DNA from: JBHIFE01 sp046760985
Lineage (GTDB): Bacteria; Chloroflexota; Dehalococcoidia; Dehalococcoidales; RBG-16-60-22
Assembly: GCA_046760985.1 (NCBI GenBank)
Contig: JBHIFE010000060.1
Location: 1 to 8,300 of the forward strand
Length of the DNA: 8,300 nt
Direction of reading: 5' to 3'
Shown here: piece after piece, positions 1-5,242 of the stretch
How positions within the stretch are numbered: the stretch's first letter is position 1
Layout of the letters: each line of letters begins with the position of its first letter
The notes under the pieces: generated by a model
What the model was told of the DNA's origin: nothing
Database searches by the model: none
What the model saw: only the letters and a program-made list of their open reading frames with translations
Position numbers and translations under genes: made by a program

Positions 1-500
1 TACCACTTATCTTTGCTATGTCAGTGGTACTCTTCCCGGGTATTGTCGCCAGTTACTTTGCCAATCCCGCCGAGCCTAATATAGCTGATATGATCATGCG
101 TCTATTTGATCCTAATGCTCCTCTGCCTCTGGGCTTATTTTACTGGGGTCTCTATTTTATATTGGCGGTTGCCTTTGCTTTCTTTTACACCATGGTGGTT
201 TTCCAAAATCAGGATTTGCCTGGGGTTTTGCAGCGTCAGGGAGGATTTATCCCAGGCATCCGACCCGGGAAACAAACCGCCACTTATCTCAATGGAGTTA
301 TCAACCATATTACCTGGGGTGGAGCCCTCTTCCTAGCCTGTGTAGCAGTAATGCCCTTTGTGGCACGACAGATTACCAATGTGCAGGTAATACAGCTATC
401 TAGCCTGGGCTTACTCATCATGGTTGGGGTTGTTCTGGATACCATGAAGCAACTTGAGGCACAACTGGTAATGCGACGCTATGAAGGCTTTATAAAATAG
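1..500 (+). CDS. secY: Protein translocase subunit SecY, C-terminal part (5' end outside window)
   Basis: SecY is the channel-forming subunit of the SecYEG translocon in the cytoplasmic membrane. Only the last 165 or so residues are visible; the reading frame is open to the left edge, with the first complete codon at position 3. The first visible residues, PLIFAMSVVLFPG, match the conserved end of TM7. A hydrophobic TM8 follows (around FYWGLYFILAVAFAFFYTMV). Next comes the conserved cytoplasmic loop GGFIPGIRPGKQT, which in the family contacts SecA and the ribosome, then TM9 (ITWGGALFLACVAVMPF) and TM10 (LGLLIMVGVVLDT). The cytoplasmic tail ends in RRYEGFIK, the usual SecY ending. The stop is TAG at 498-500. 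The last 25 codons or so are repeated in degenerate form immediately downstream. Identity is secure; only the N-terminal two thirds are unseen. Confidence 0.97.
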   Translation, partial: PLIFAMSVVLFPGIVASYFANPAEPNIADMIMRLFDPNAPLPLGLFYWGLYFILAVAFAFFYTMVVFQNQDLPGVLQRQGGFIPGIRPGKQTATYLNGVINHITWGGALFLACVAVMPFVARQITNVQVIQLSSLGLLIMVGVVLDTMKQLEAQLVMRRYEGFIK

Positions 501-503
501 GGG

Positions 504-580
504 TATGGGGAGTTGCTTGGATAGGTTAAGCAGCTTGAAATACACTCAGTAATATGACGTTACGTGGGCTTATAAAATAG
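504..580 (+). pseudogene. Decayed second copy of the SecY C-terminal tail
   Basis: Read against the secY frame, and allowing for small deletions, this stretch still encodes a recognisable SecY tail. Codons for K-Q-L-E at 528-539 match the K-Q-L-E of the true gene, and the last three codons ATA AAA TAG (572-580) match its I-K-stop. It cannot be translated as a SecY tail: it has an in-frame TGA at 555-557 where secY has CGA (Arg), a 1-base loss near 570 and other single-base losses upstream. Several differences from the true gene are synonymous (CAG for CAA, GAA for GAG, CGT for CGC, TAC for TAT). This is expected if the functional copy drifted under selection while this copy drifted freely. 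It is best read as a non-coding remnant. Confidence 0.75.
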
Positions 581-583
581 GAG
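579..583 (+). promoter_or_regulatory. Shine-Dalgarno site deciding the TTG start of adk
   Basis: AGGAG lies 6 bases before TTG at 590. It overlaps the stop codon TAG (578-580) of the duplicated secY tail, so the SD seems to descend from the secY 3' end. The equivalent place after the real secY stop reads TAGGGG. Confidence 0.8.
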
Positions 584-589
584 TAAAAG

Positions 590-1252
590 TTGTATATTAT
601 TCTTCTGGGAGCTCCCGGGGCAGGTAAAGGGACACAAGCCGCGGCTGTTGCCCAGAAACTGAATTTAGTACATATTGCTTCCGGCGACCTGCTTCGGGAG
701 GCAGTTGACCAAGGAACCGAGTTAGGCATACAGGCTAAGTCATATATGGAAAAAGGGAGGTTAGTTCCCAACGAAATAACCATAAAAATGATTTTGAGGC
801 GGATGTCAGCCCCGGACTGTGAAACGGGGGTAATTCTTGACGGCTTCCCCCGGAACCTAGAGCAGGCTGAGGCGCTGGACAAAGCTCTAGCCCAGAGGGC
901 TAAGGCTATAGACAGGGTAGTATATATTAGAATCCCTGAAGAGGAGCTTCTCAAGAGGCTCAGTGGGCGGTGGATTTGTCGCCGTTGCCAGACAGTTTAT
1001 CATATAATAAACTCTCCCCCCAAAGTTTGGGGTAAGTGTGATAAGTGTGGTGGTGAGCTGTATCAACGTCCTGATGACAGTGTCGAAACTGTTAAGAAGC
1101 GATTAAAGGTCTATTTTGCTGAGACGACCCCCCTTATTGACTACTACACCCGGAGAGGTAAGCTAGTAGATATTGACGGAAGGGGAAGTGTAGAGGAGGT
1201 GACCCAGAGAATTGTGTCCGTCCTCCATGAGGGGGAATTTATAACCAGATGA
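590..1252 (+). CDS. adk: Adenylate kinase, zinc-type LID
   Basis: Adk catalyses ATP + AMP to 2 ADP in the cytoplasm and balances adenylate pools. At 220 aa it is the long bacterial form. Visible motifs are the P-loop GAPGAGKGT (residues 7-15), the AMP-binding segment around SGDLLRE (31-37), DGFPR (84-88) and the LID domain at about 124-163. The LID carries four cysteines, C130-x2-C133 and C150-x2-C153, the known structural zinc site of the C4 LID type. The start is TTG with AGGAG 6 bases upstream; it gives the canonical N-terminus MYIILLGAPG, and no ATG start precedes the P-loop. The gene sits between secY and map, its usual place in spc operons. Its stop overlaps the map start by ATGA (1249-1252), suggesting translational coupling. 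An 89-bp gap separates it from secY, filled by the secY tail remnant. Confidence 0.97.
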   Translation: MYIILLGAPGAGKGTQAAAVAQKLNLVHIASGDLLREAVDQGTELGIQAKSYMEKGRLVPNEITIKMILRRMSAPDCETGVILDGFPRNLEQAEALDKALAQRAKAIDRVVYIRIPEEELLKRLSGRWICRRCQTVYHIINSPPKVWGKCDKCGGELYQRPDDSVETVKKRLKVYFAETTPLIDYYTRRGKLVDIDGRGSVEEVTQRIVSVLHEGEFITR

Positions 1253-2007
1253 GTATAATTATCAAAACTAGTGAAGAGATTGCAGCTATGCGGCAAGCCG
1301 GTAGAATCGTCGCCACCATACTGGAAATATTAAGTAGGCAAGTGAGACCGGGAATGGAAACCAGAGAGTTAGATATTATCACCGCTAGAGAGCTAAAAAG
1401 GCGTGGAGCCAAGGCTTCGTTCAAGGGATACCGGGGGTTTCCTGCCCATCTCTGTGTCTCTGTAAATGACGAGATAGTACACGGGATTCCGGGGAAACGG
1501 GTGCTGCGCGATGGTGATATTGTATCTCTTGACTTCGGCGCCATTTTTAGGGGTTTCCAGGCTGATGCTGCGGTGACAGTGGGTGTTGGAAAGATAAACT
1601 CAGCAGCGAAACAGCTCATAGAAACTACTGAGGGTGCCCTAAAGGCGGGTATTGCCGCTGCCTGTCCCGGGGCAAGGCTGGGGGATATTTCCGCCGCCAT
1701 TCAAAATTATGCTGAGTCAAGGGGCTTCTCGGTAGTGCGTGAGTATGCTGGACACGGCATCGGTCGAGAGATGCATGAGGAACCACAAATACCTAACTTT
1801 GGTCTGCCTGGCTCGGGACCAGTGCTAAAAAGGGGGATGATTCTTGCCCTTGAACCTATGGTGAATGCTGGTGACTGGCGCACCCGACGCGGTGATGACC
1901 ACTGGACAGTGCTTACTGCTGACGGAAGTCTCTCAGCACACTTTGAACACACTATTGCCATCACTGATGGTGAACCGGAGGTGCTTACTAAAGAAGTTTA
2001 TGCCTAA
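1249..2007 (+). CDS. map: Methionine aminopeptidase, type I
   Basis: Map removes the initiator methionine from new proteins whose second residue is small, acting in the cytosol near the ribosome exit. The 252-aa length fits the short bacterial type Ia enzyme without an N-terminal zinc-finger extension. The dinuclear metal ligands are all present: D95 and D106 (in LDFGAIFRGFQAD), H169 (GHGIG), E202 (LEPM) and E233 (FEHT). The substrate-site histidines H78 (VHGIP) and H176 (MHEEP) are also present. The ATG at 1249 overlaps the adk TGA. A purine-rich stretch (GGGGGAA from 1231) lies about 11 bases upstream, rather far for an SD, so coupling to adk translation probably contributes. The 3' end overlaps the infA start by 8 nt. 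Confidence 0.97.
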   Translation: MSIIIKTSEEIAAMRQAGRIVATILEILSRQVRPGMETRELDIITARELKRRGAKASFKGYRGFPAHLCVSVNDEIVHGIPGKRVLRDGDIVSLDFGAIFRGFQADAAVTVGVGKINSAAKQLIETTEGALKAGIAAACPGARLGDISAAIQNYAESRGFSVVREYAGHGIGREMHEEPQIPNFGLPGSGPVLKRGMILALEPMVNAGDWRTRRGDDHWTVLTADGSLSAHFEHTIAITDGEPEVLTKEVYA

Positions 2008-2218
2008 GAAAGATACTATTGAGGTTGAGGGAACAGTGGTTGAGGCTCTGCCTAATGCTATGTTTCGCGTTGAGTTGCCTAATGGGCATATGGTGCTGGC
2101 TCACATTTCAGGCAAGATACGAATGCACTATATTAGGGTCTTACCCGGTGATAAGGTGTTGATAGAGCTTTCTCCCTATGACCTGAGTCGGGGTAGGATT
2201 ACTTACCGGTTTAAGTAA
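2000..2218 (+). CDS. infA: Translation initiation factor IF-1
   Basis: IF-1 is a one-domain OB-fold protein that occupies the 30S A site during initiation with IF2 and IF3. The 72-aa product matches the family's usual 71-72 residues. Its beginning, MPKKDTIEVEGTVVEALPNA, and the middle segments RVELPNGHMVLAHISGK (residues 23-39) and LPGDKVLIELSPYDLSRGRI (48-67) are diagnostic. The frame stays open further upstream, but the ATG at 2000 gives the family N-terminus, so longer versions are rejected. The start overlaps the end of map by 8 nt. No well-placed SD is visible: GGAGGTG (1977-1983) ends 16 bases before the ATG, and AAAGAAG (1990-1996) is weak and close. Initiation probably depends on ribosomes finishing map. 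Confidence 0.96.
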   Translation: MPKKDTIEVEGTVVEALPNAMFRVELPNGHMVLAHISGKIRMHYIRVLPGDKVLIELSPYDLSRGRITYRFK

Positions 2219-2230
2219 GGTGAGTTAATT

Positions 2231-2344
2231 ATGAAAGTTAGAGCTTCAGTAAAAGTTAGATGTGACAAATGTAAAGTGGTGAAACGGCGAGGGGTGGTCA
2301 GAATTATTTGCCCCAACCCGAAGCATAAGCAAAGACAGGGCTAA
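2231..2344 (+). CDS. rpmJ: 50S ribosomal protein L36 (bL36), zinc-binding form
   Basis: L36 is the smallest large-subunit protein, a zinc ribbon that binds 23S rRNA. The 37-residue ORF starts MKVRASVKVRCDKCKVVKRR and ends KHKQRQG, the normal full length. Zinc ligands are C11, C14, C27 and H32 (the C-x2-C...C-x4-H pattern), so this is the C+ paralogue and not the zinc-free form made under zinc starvation in some bacteria. The SD, AAGGTGAG at 2217-2224, overlaps the infA stop codon and lies 6 bases before the ATG. It follows infA by 12 bp and precedes rpsM by 19 bp, the usual infA-rpmJ-rpsM order. Confidence 0.96.
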   Translation: MKVRASVKVRCDKCKVVKRRGVVRIICPNPKHKQRQG

Positions 2345-2363
2345 TTTGGCAAGGAGGGAGTAG

Positions 2364-2753
2364 ATGGCACGAATAGCCGGGGTAGATATACCTAAAAATA
2401 AGCAAGTTTGGGTCTCACTACAGTATATTTATGGTATTGGTCCTAGCTTGAGCCGCAAAATTCTAGCCGAAACCAACATCAGTCCTGATACCAAGGTGAG
2501 TGACCTTACCGAAGAGGAAGCTAACCGCCTCCGAGAGTTTATTGACCGGCAGTATAAAGTCGAGGGAGTGCTGAGAAGAGAGGTTAACCTTAACATTAAG
2601 CGTCTCACTGAAATTGGGAGCTACCGGGGTATCAGGCATCGCCACAGCCTGCCGGTTAGAGGACAGCGAACGCGAACCAATGCTCGCACTAAGCGCGGTC
2701 CTCGCAAAACAGTAGCCGGCAGAGGACAGAGGCGCGGTATGGCTAAGAAATAA
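2364..2753 (+). CDS. rpsM: 30S ribosomal protein S13 (uS13)
   Basis: S13 sits in the head of the 30S subunit, contacts the P-site tRNA through its C-terminal tail and bridges to the 50S subunit. The 129-aa product has the family N-terminus MARIAGVDIP, the helix-hairpin-helix segment YIYGIGPSLSRKIL (21-34), and the conserved basic block YRGIRHRHSLPVRGQRTRTN (87-106). The Lys/Arg-rich tail that approaches tRNA ends in GMAKK. Length is normal. A strong SD, AAGGAGGG at 2351-2358, lies 5 bases before the ATG. It opens the alpha-operon block. In E. coli this operon is repressed by S4 binding to the rpsM leader; the 19-bp gap here is too short to hold an equivalent structure on its own. Confidence 0.97.
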   Translation: MARIAGVDIPKNKQVWVSLQYIYGIGPSLSRKILAETNISPDTKVSDLTEEEANRLREFIDRQYKVEGVLRREVNLNIKRLTEIGSYRGIRHRHSLPVRGQRTRTNARTKRGPRKTVAGRGQRRGMAKK

Positions 2754-2777
2754 AGCTAAGTTTATAGAGGGGGTAGG

Positions 2778-3170
2778 ATGGCACAGAAGAAACGAACTAG
2801 AGCAAGGCGACGAGAACGCAAGGCTGTTCCTGCGGGGAGAGCCTATATCCAGTCCACTTTTAACAATACCATAGTAACCCTCACCGACCCTGAGGGGAAT
2901 GTTATCGCTTGGGGAAGCTCCGGGACAGCCGGGTTTAAGGGTTCGCGCAAAGGCACTCCCTATGCAGCTCAAATGGCAGCTCGGGATGCAGCACGAAAAG
3001 CCATGACCCATGGACTACGCCAAATAGAGGTATATGTTAAGGGTCCGGGTAGCGGGCGCGAAGCAGCCATCCGTTCTCTCCAGAGTTCGGGGCTTTATAT
3101 TACCGGCATCAGGGATGTCACCCCTATCCCACATAATGGTTGTCGCCCGCCTAAGAAGAGACGAGTGTAG
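2778..3170 (+). CDS. rpsK: 30S ribosomal protein S11 (uS11)
   Basis: S11 lies on the 30S platform and helps shape the mRNA exit channel with S7 and S18. The 130-aa protein has a basic N-terminal extension (residues 1-16), then AYIQSTFNNTIVTLTDPEGN (22-41) and WGSSGTAGFKGSRKGTPYAA (45-64). The strongly conserved C-terminal half contains VKGPGSGREAAIRSL (87-101) and ends in DVTPIPHNGCRPPKKRRV. The Asn-Gly pair at 120-121 corresponds to the site reported to form isoaspartate in E. coli S11. The SD is a G-rich run at 2767-2773, 4 bases before the ATG. It follows rpsM by 24 bp and precedes rpsD by 12 bp. Confidence 0.97.
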   Translation: MAQKKRTRARRRERKAVPAGRAYIQSTFNNTIVTLTDPEGNVIAWGSSGTAGFKGSRKGTPYAAQMAARDAARKAMTHGLRQIEVYVKGPGSGREAAIRSLQSSGLYITGIRDVTPIPHNGCRPPKKRRV

Positions 3171-3182
3171 AAGAGAGGAGAA

Positions 3183-3809
3183 ATGGCAAGATACACAGGA
3201 CCAGTTTGTCGATTATGTCGCCGTAGTGCTGAGAAACTCTTTCTGAGAGGTAGCCGGTGTTTTCCGCCCAAGTGCAGCGTAGATAAACGACCGAAACCTC
3301 CGGGACAGCAGCCCGGTCGGCGGCAGAAACTTTCCGACCGCGGACTACAACTCCGGGAGAAGCAAAAAGCCCGCTATAGTTATGGAATTCTGGAAAGACA
3401 GTTTAGAAAGTCTTTTGCTCAGGCTGAGCGCCAAGCGGGTATCACCGGGGAAAATCTACTAGTACTCCTGGAAAGGCGACTGGATAATGTGGTATATCGC
3501 TTAGGCTTTGCTGACTCCCGCTTTCAAGCTCGTCAGCTAGTGCGGCATGGGCACATTATGCTCAATGGGCGCAAGACTAATATACCTTCCTGTTTGGTCA
3601 AAGAGGGTGATGCCATTAGCTGGAGAAAGGAAAGTACCAAGACGGAATATTATAAACAACTAGCCCAGAGTATCCAGGCTAAATCTGTTCTGAGTTGGTT
3701 AAGTCTGGATAAGAAAAAGCTTGTTGGTCAAGTTTTATCTTTGCCTACCCCGGATGACATTGAAGCTACGTTTGATGGAAAGGCTATAGTTGAGTACTAC
3801 TCGCGATAA
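3183..3809 (+). CDS. rpsD: 30S ribosomal protein S4 (uS4), zinc-binding form
   Basis: S4 is a primary 16S rRNA binder that nucleates 30S body assembly. In several bacteria it is also a translational repressor of its operon. The 208-aa length is typical. The N-terminal domain carries C9, C12, C26 and C31 (PVCRLCRR...SRCFPPKCSVDK), the zinc-binding C+ pattern. The central region has YGILERQFRKSF (67-78). The S4 RNA-binding domain at about 97-160 contains ERRLDNVVYRLGFA and ARQLVRHGHIMLNGR, the clearest hallmarks. The SD, GAGAGGAG at 3173-3180, lies directly after the rpsK stop. Its position between rpsK and rpoA is one of the standard arrangements; in Bacillus, by contrast, rpsD is elsewhere in the genome. 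Confidence 0.97.
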   Translation: MARYTGPVCRLCRRSAEKLFLRGSRCFPPKCSVDKRPKPPGQQPGRRQKLSDRGLQLREKQKARYSYGILERQFRKSFAQAERQAGITGENLLVLLERRLDNVVYRLGFADSRFQARQLVRHGHIMLNGRKTNIPSCLVKEGDAISWRKESTKTEYYKQLAQSIQAKSVLSWLSLDKKKLVGQVLSLPTPDDIEATFDGKAIVEYYSR

Positions 3810-3815
3810 GTAAAT

Positions 3816-3821
3816 AGGAGG
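3816..3821 (+). promoter_or_regulatory. Shine-Dalgarno site deciding the TTG start of rpoA
   Basis: AGGAGG lies 9 bases before TTG at 3831, between the rpsD stop and rpoA. The strong match supports the TTG as the true start. The frame has no other start close by that would keep the conserved N-terminus. Confidence 0.8.
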
Positions 3822-3830
3822 TAGAGCCAT

Positions 3831-4847
3831 TTGTCTCGTCTGGTAATCCCTAATATTGAGTGCGTTGAGAGTGGAGATAACTACGGACGATTTGTGATTG
3901 AGCCACTGGAAAAGGGGTTCGGTATTACTCTAGGTAATGCTTTGCGAAGGGTGTTACTTAGCTATCTCCCCGGAGCAGCAGTAACTCGAGTTAAGATTGA
4001 GGGGATTCAACATGAGTTCACCGTTATTCCTTACGCCAGGGAAGATGCTATGGAGTTCCTGCTCAATGTTAAAGCCTTAAGGTTAAAGCCCCTCTTTAAT
4101 CGACCGGGTAAGTTAATACTAGAAGTAGAGGGAGAAGGAAGGGTTTGCGCCGCTGACATTAAACCCTCGGCTGATTTTGAAATTGCCAACCCGGAGCTTT
4201 GTCTCATTACCTTAGACTCACCCCAAGCTAAATTCTATGCCGAGTTCGACGTAGAACTGGGCGAGGGCTACCGGCCGGCTGAGTCTAGCGATACTATGCC
4301 GGTGGGAACGATTCCGGTGGACGCCATTTTTACTCCGATACGGAAGGTTAATTTTACCATCGAGCCAATTCACATTGGGCGGGAAACTAGTCGCGAGCGG
4401 TTGTTTCTGGAGATATGGACAGATGGTACCATATCACCCGAAGATGCTATTAGCCAAGGGGCTAGCATTCTGACTGAGCAACTATCCCCGTTTGTTGAGT
4501 ATATTAAAGTTTCCCGGATGAAGGCGGAAGAAGAGCTCATTCGTTTATCTATTCCTGACGAGAAATATAATCTGCCTGTTGACCAACTAGACCTATCAGT
4601 GCGTACTATGAATTGTTTGAGACGCGGTGGCATCAGCACAGTGGGTGAACTGATAAGTAAAAAACCGAAAGAGTTGCTTAAGCTACGCAACTTTGGGCAG
4701 AAATCTTTCCAGGAAATAGAGGAGCGCCTTAAGGAAATGGGACTATCTCTGGCTCCTCAGGTCGAGGTAAAGAAAGAAAAGGGAAAGGCAGCAGAGACAG
4801 AAATGGAGGCTGAGGACGAGAGTCAATCTGGAGAGTCAGCAGCATGA
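3831..4847 (+). CDS. rpoA: DNA-directed RNA polymerase subunit alpha
   Basis: The alpha dimer scaffolds assembly of beta and beta' and contacts upstream promoter DNA and activators. The 338-aa protein has both domains. The N-terminal dimerisation and assembly domain (about 1-235) includes GRFVIEPLEKGFGITLGNALRRVLL (19-43), with the conserved GNALRR motif, then PVGTIPVDAIFTPIRKVNF (157-175) and ETSRERLFLEIWTDGTISPEDA (185-206). After a short linker, the helix-hairpin-helix C-terminal domain (about 248-307) starts LPVDQLDLSVRTMNCLRRGGI. R258 aligns with E. coli R265, the main UP-element DNA contact. KLRNFGQKSFQEIEERL (284-300) completes the fold. An acidic, low-complexity tail of about 30 residues follows. 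It starts at TTG with AGGAGG upstream and overlaps rplQ by ATGA. Confidence 0.97.
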   Translation: MSRLVIPNIECVESGDNYGRFVIEPLEKGFGITLGNALRRVLLSYLPGAAVTRVKIEGIQHEFTVIPYAREDAMEFLLNVKALRLKPLFNRPGKLILEVEGEGRVCAADIKPSADFEIANPELCLITLDSPQAKFYAEFDVELGEGYRPAESSDTMPVGTIPVDAIFTPIRKVNFTIEPIHIGRETSRERLFLEIWTDGTISPEDAISQGASILTEQLSPFVEYIKVSRMKAEEELIRLSIPDEKYNLPVDQLDLSVRTMNCLRRGGISTVGELISKKPKELLKLRNFGQKSFQEIEERLKEMGLSLAPQVEVKKEKGKAAETEMEAEDESQSGESAA

Positions 4848-5197
4848 GGCATAAAGTAGCTGGTAGAAAGCTGGGCAGGTCTATGGGTCACCGCAGAGCA
4901 CTGTATCGTAACCTGGTGACTGACCTCCTTAAATATGAGCAAATCACTACTACCGAAGCCAAGGCTAAGGAAGTACGCGGTCTGGCAGAGAAGATGATTA
5001 CCCTGGGTAAGAAGGGCGGACTTCACCCCTATCGCCAGGCACTATCATTTATTTTGGATAAGGCGGTAGCTGAGAAGGTATTTTCTGAGCTGGCTCTGCG
5101 GTATGCTGAGCGCCCCGGGGGATATACCCGCATCGTTAAGTTAGGACCAAGATTAGGTGATGGCGCACCTATGGTTCAGCTTTCGTTGGTAGAGTAG
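4844..5197 (+). CDS. rplQ: 50S ribosomal protein L17 (bL17)
   Basis: L17 binds 23S rRNA near the exit-tunnel side of the 50S subunit. The 117-aa length is the short bacterial form. The N-terminus MRHKVAGRKLGRSMGHRRAL, the segment LVTDLLKYEQITTTEAKAKE (24-43) and the C-terminal GGYTRIVKLGPRLGDGAPM (92-110) identify it without doubt. The start ATG overlaps the rpoA TGA (4844-4847). GGAGAG at 4830-4835, inside the rpoA tail, gives an SD 8 bases upstream. The rpoA-rplQ pairing is near universal in bacteria. Confidence 0.97.
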   Translation: MRHKVAGRKLGRSMGHRRALYRNLVTDLLKYEQITTTEAKAKEVRGLAEKMITLGKKGGLHPYRQALSFILDKAVAEKVFSELALRYAERPGGYTRIVKLGPRLGDGAPMVQLSLVE

Positions 5198-5226
5198 TGG
5201 TAACCATCAACCACCGACTTGGAAGC

Positions 5227-5234
5227 AGGGAAGG
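5227..5234 (+). promoter_or_regulatory. Shine-Dalgarno site supporting the TTG start of truA
   Basis: AGGGAAGG lies 8 bases before TTG at 5243. The alternative in-frame TTG at 5219 has no SD and would add eight residues, so this site favours the shorter protein. Confidence 0.65.
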
Positions 5235-5242
5235 TTGTCAGT

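Larger units (their letters stand above)
426..583 (+). repeat. Degenerate tandem duplication of the secY 3' end
   Basis: Copy 1 (about 426-503) is the end of secY itself; copy 2 (about 509-583) lies in the secY-adk gap, offset by 81-83 bases. Aligning 447-503 with 528-583 by hand gives about 41 identical columns of 57, with one 1-base gap. About 13 of the 15 substitutions are transitions. Extending left over 426-446 against 509-527 adds about 13 identical columns of 21, with two more 1-base gaps. The longest unbroken match is TATAAAATAGG, at 491-501 and 571-581, which carries the secY stop and the start of the adk SD. The preserved order of matching blocks and the transition bias make homology by duplication much more likely than chance. 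Confidence 0.85.

Noticed and set aside
491..498. TATAAAAT, also at 571-578, resembling a -10 promoter box upstream of adk
   Set aside because: No matching -35 element lies 16-18 bases upstream of either copy (the positions read GTAATG and AGTAAT). The sequence is explained by the conserved Ile-Lys-stop codons of secY and its duplicate.
526..954. A 142-codon open frame on the - strand opposite adk
   Set aside because: It lies antisense to a certain adk gene and the secY remnant, has low-complexity Ser/Ala-rich content and resembles no known family. It is a shadow frame.
2345..2363. S4 autoregulatory leader before rpsM, as in the E. coli alpha operon
   Set aside because: The gap is 19 bp and contains mainly the SD. 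No pseudoknot-like structure could be recognised.
2463..3011. A 182-codon open frame on the - strand opposite rpsM and rpsK
   Set aside because: It is antisense to two certain ribosomal protein genes and has no recognisable domain. Long antisense frames are common opposite conserved genes of this base composition.
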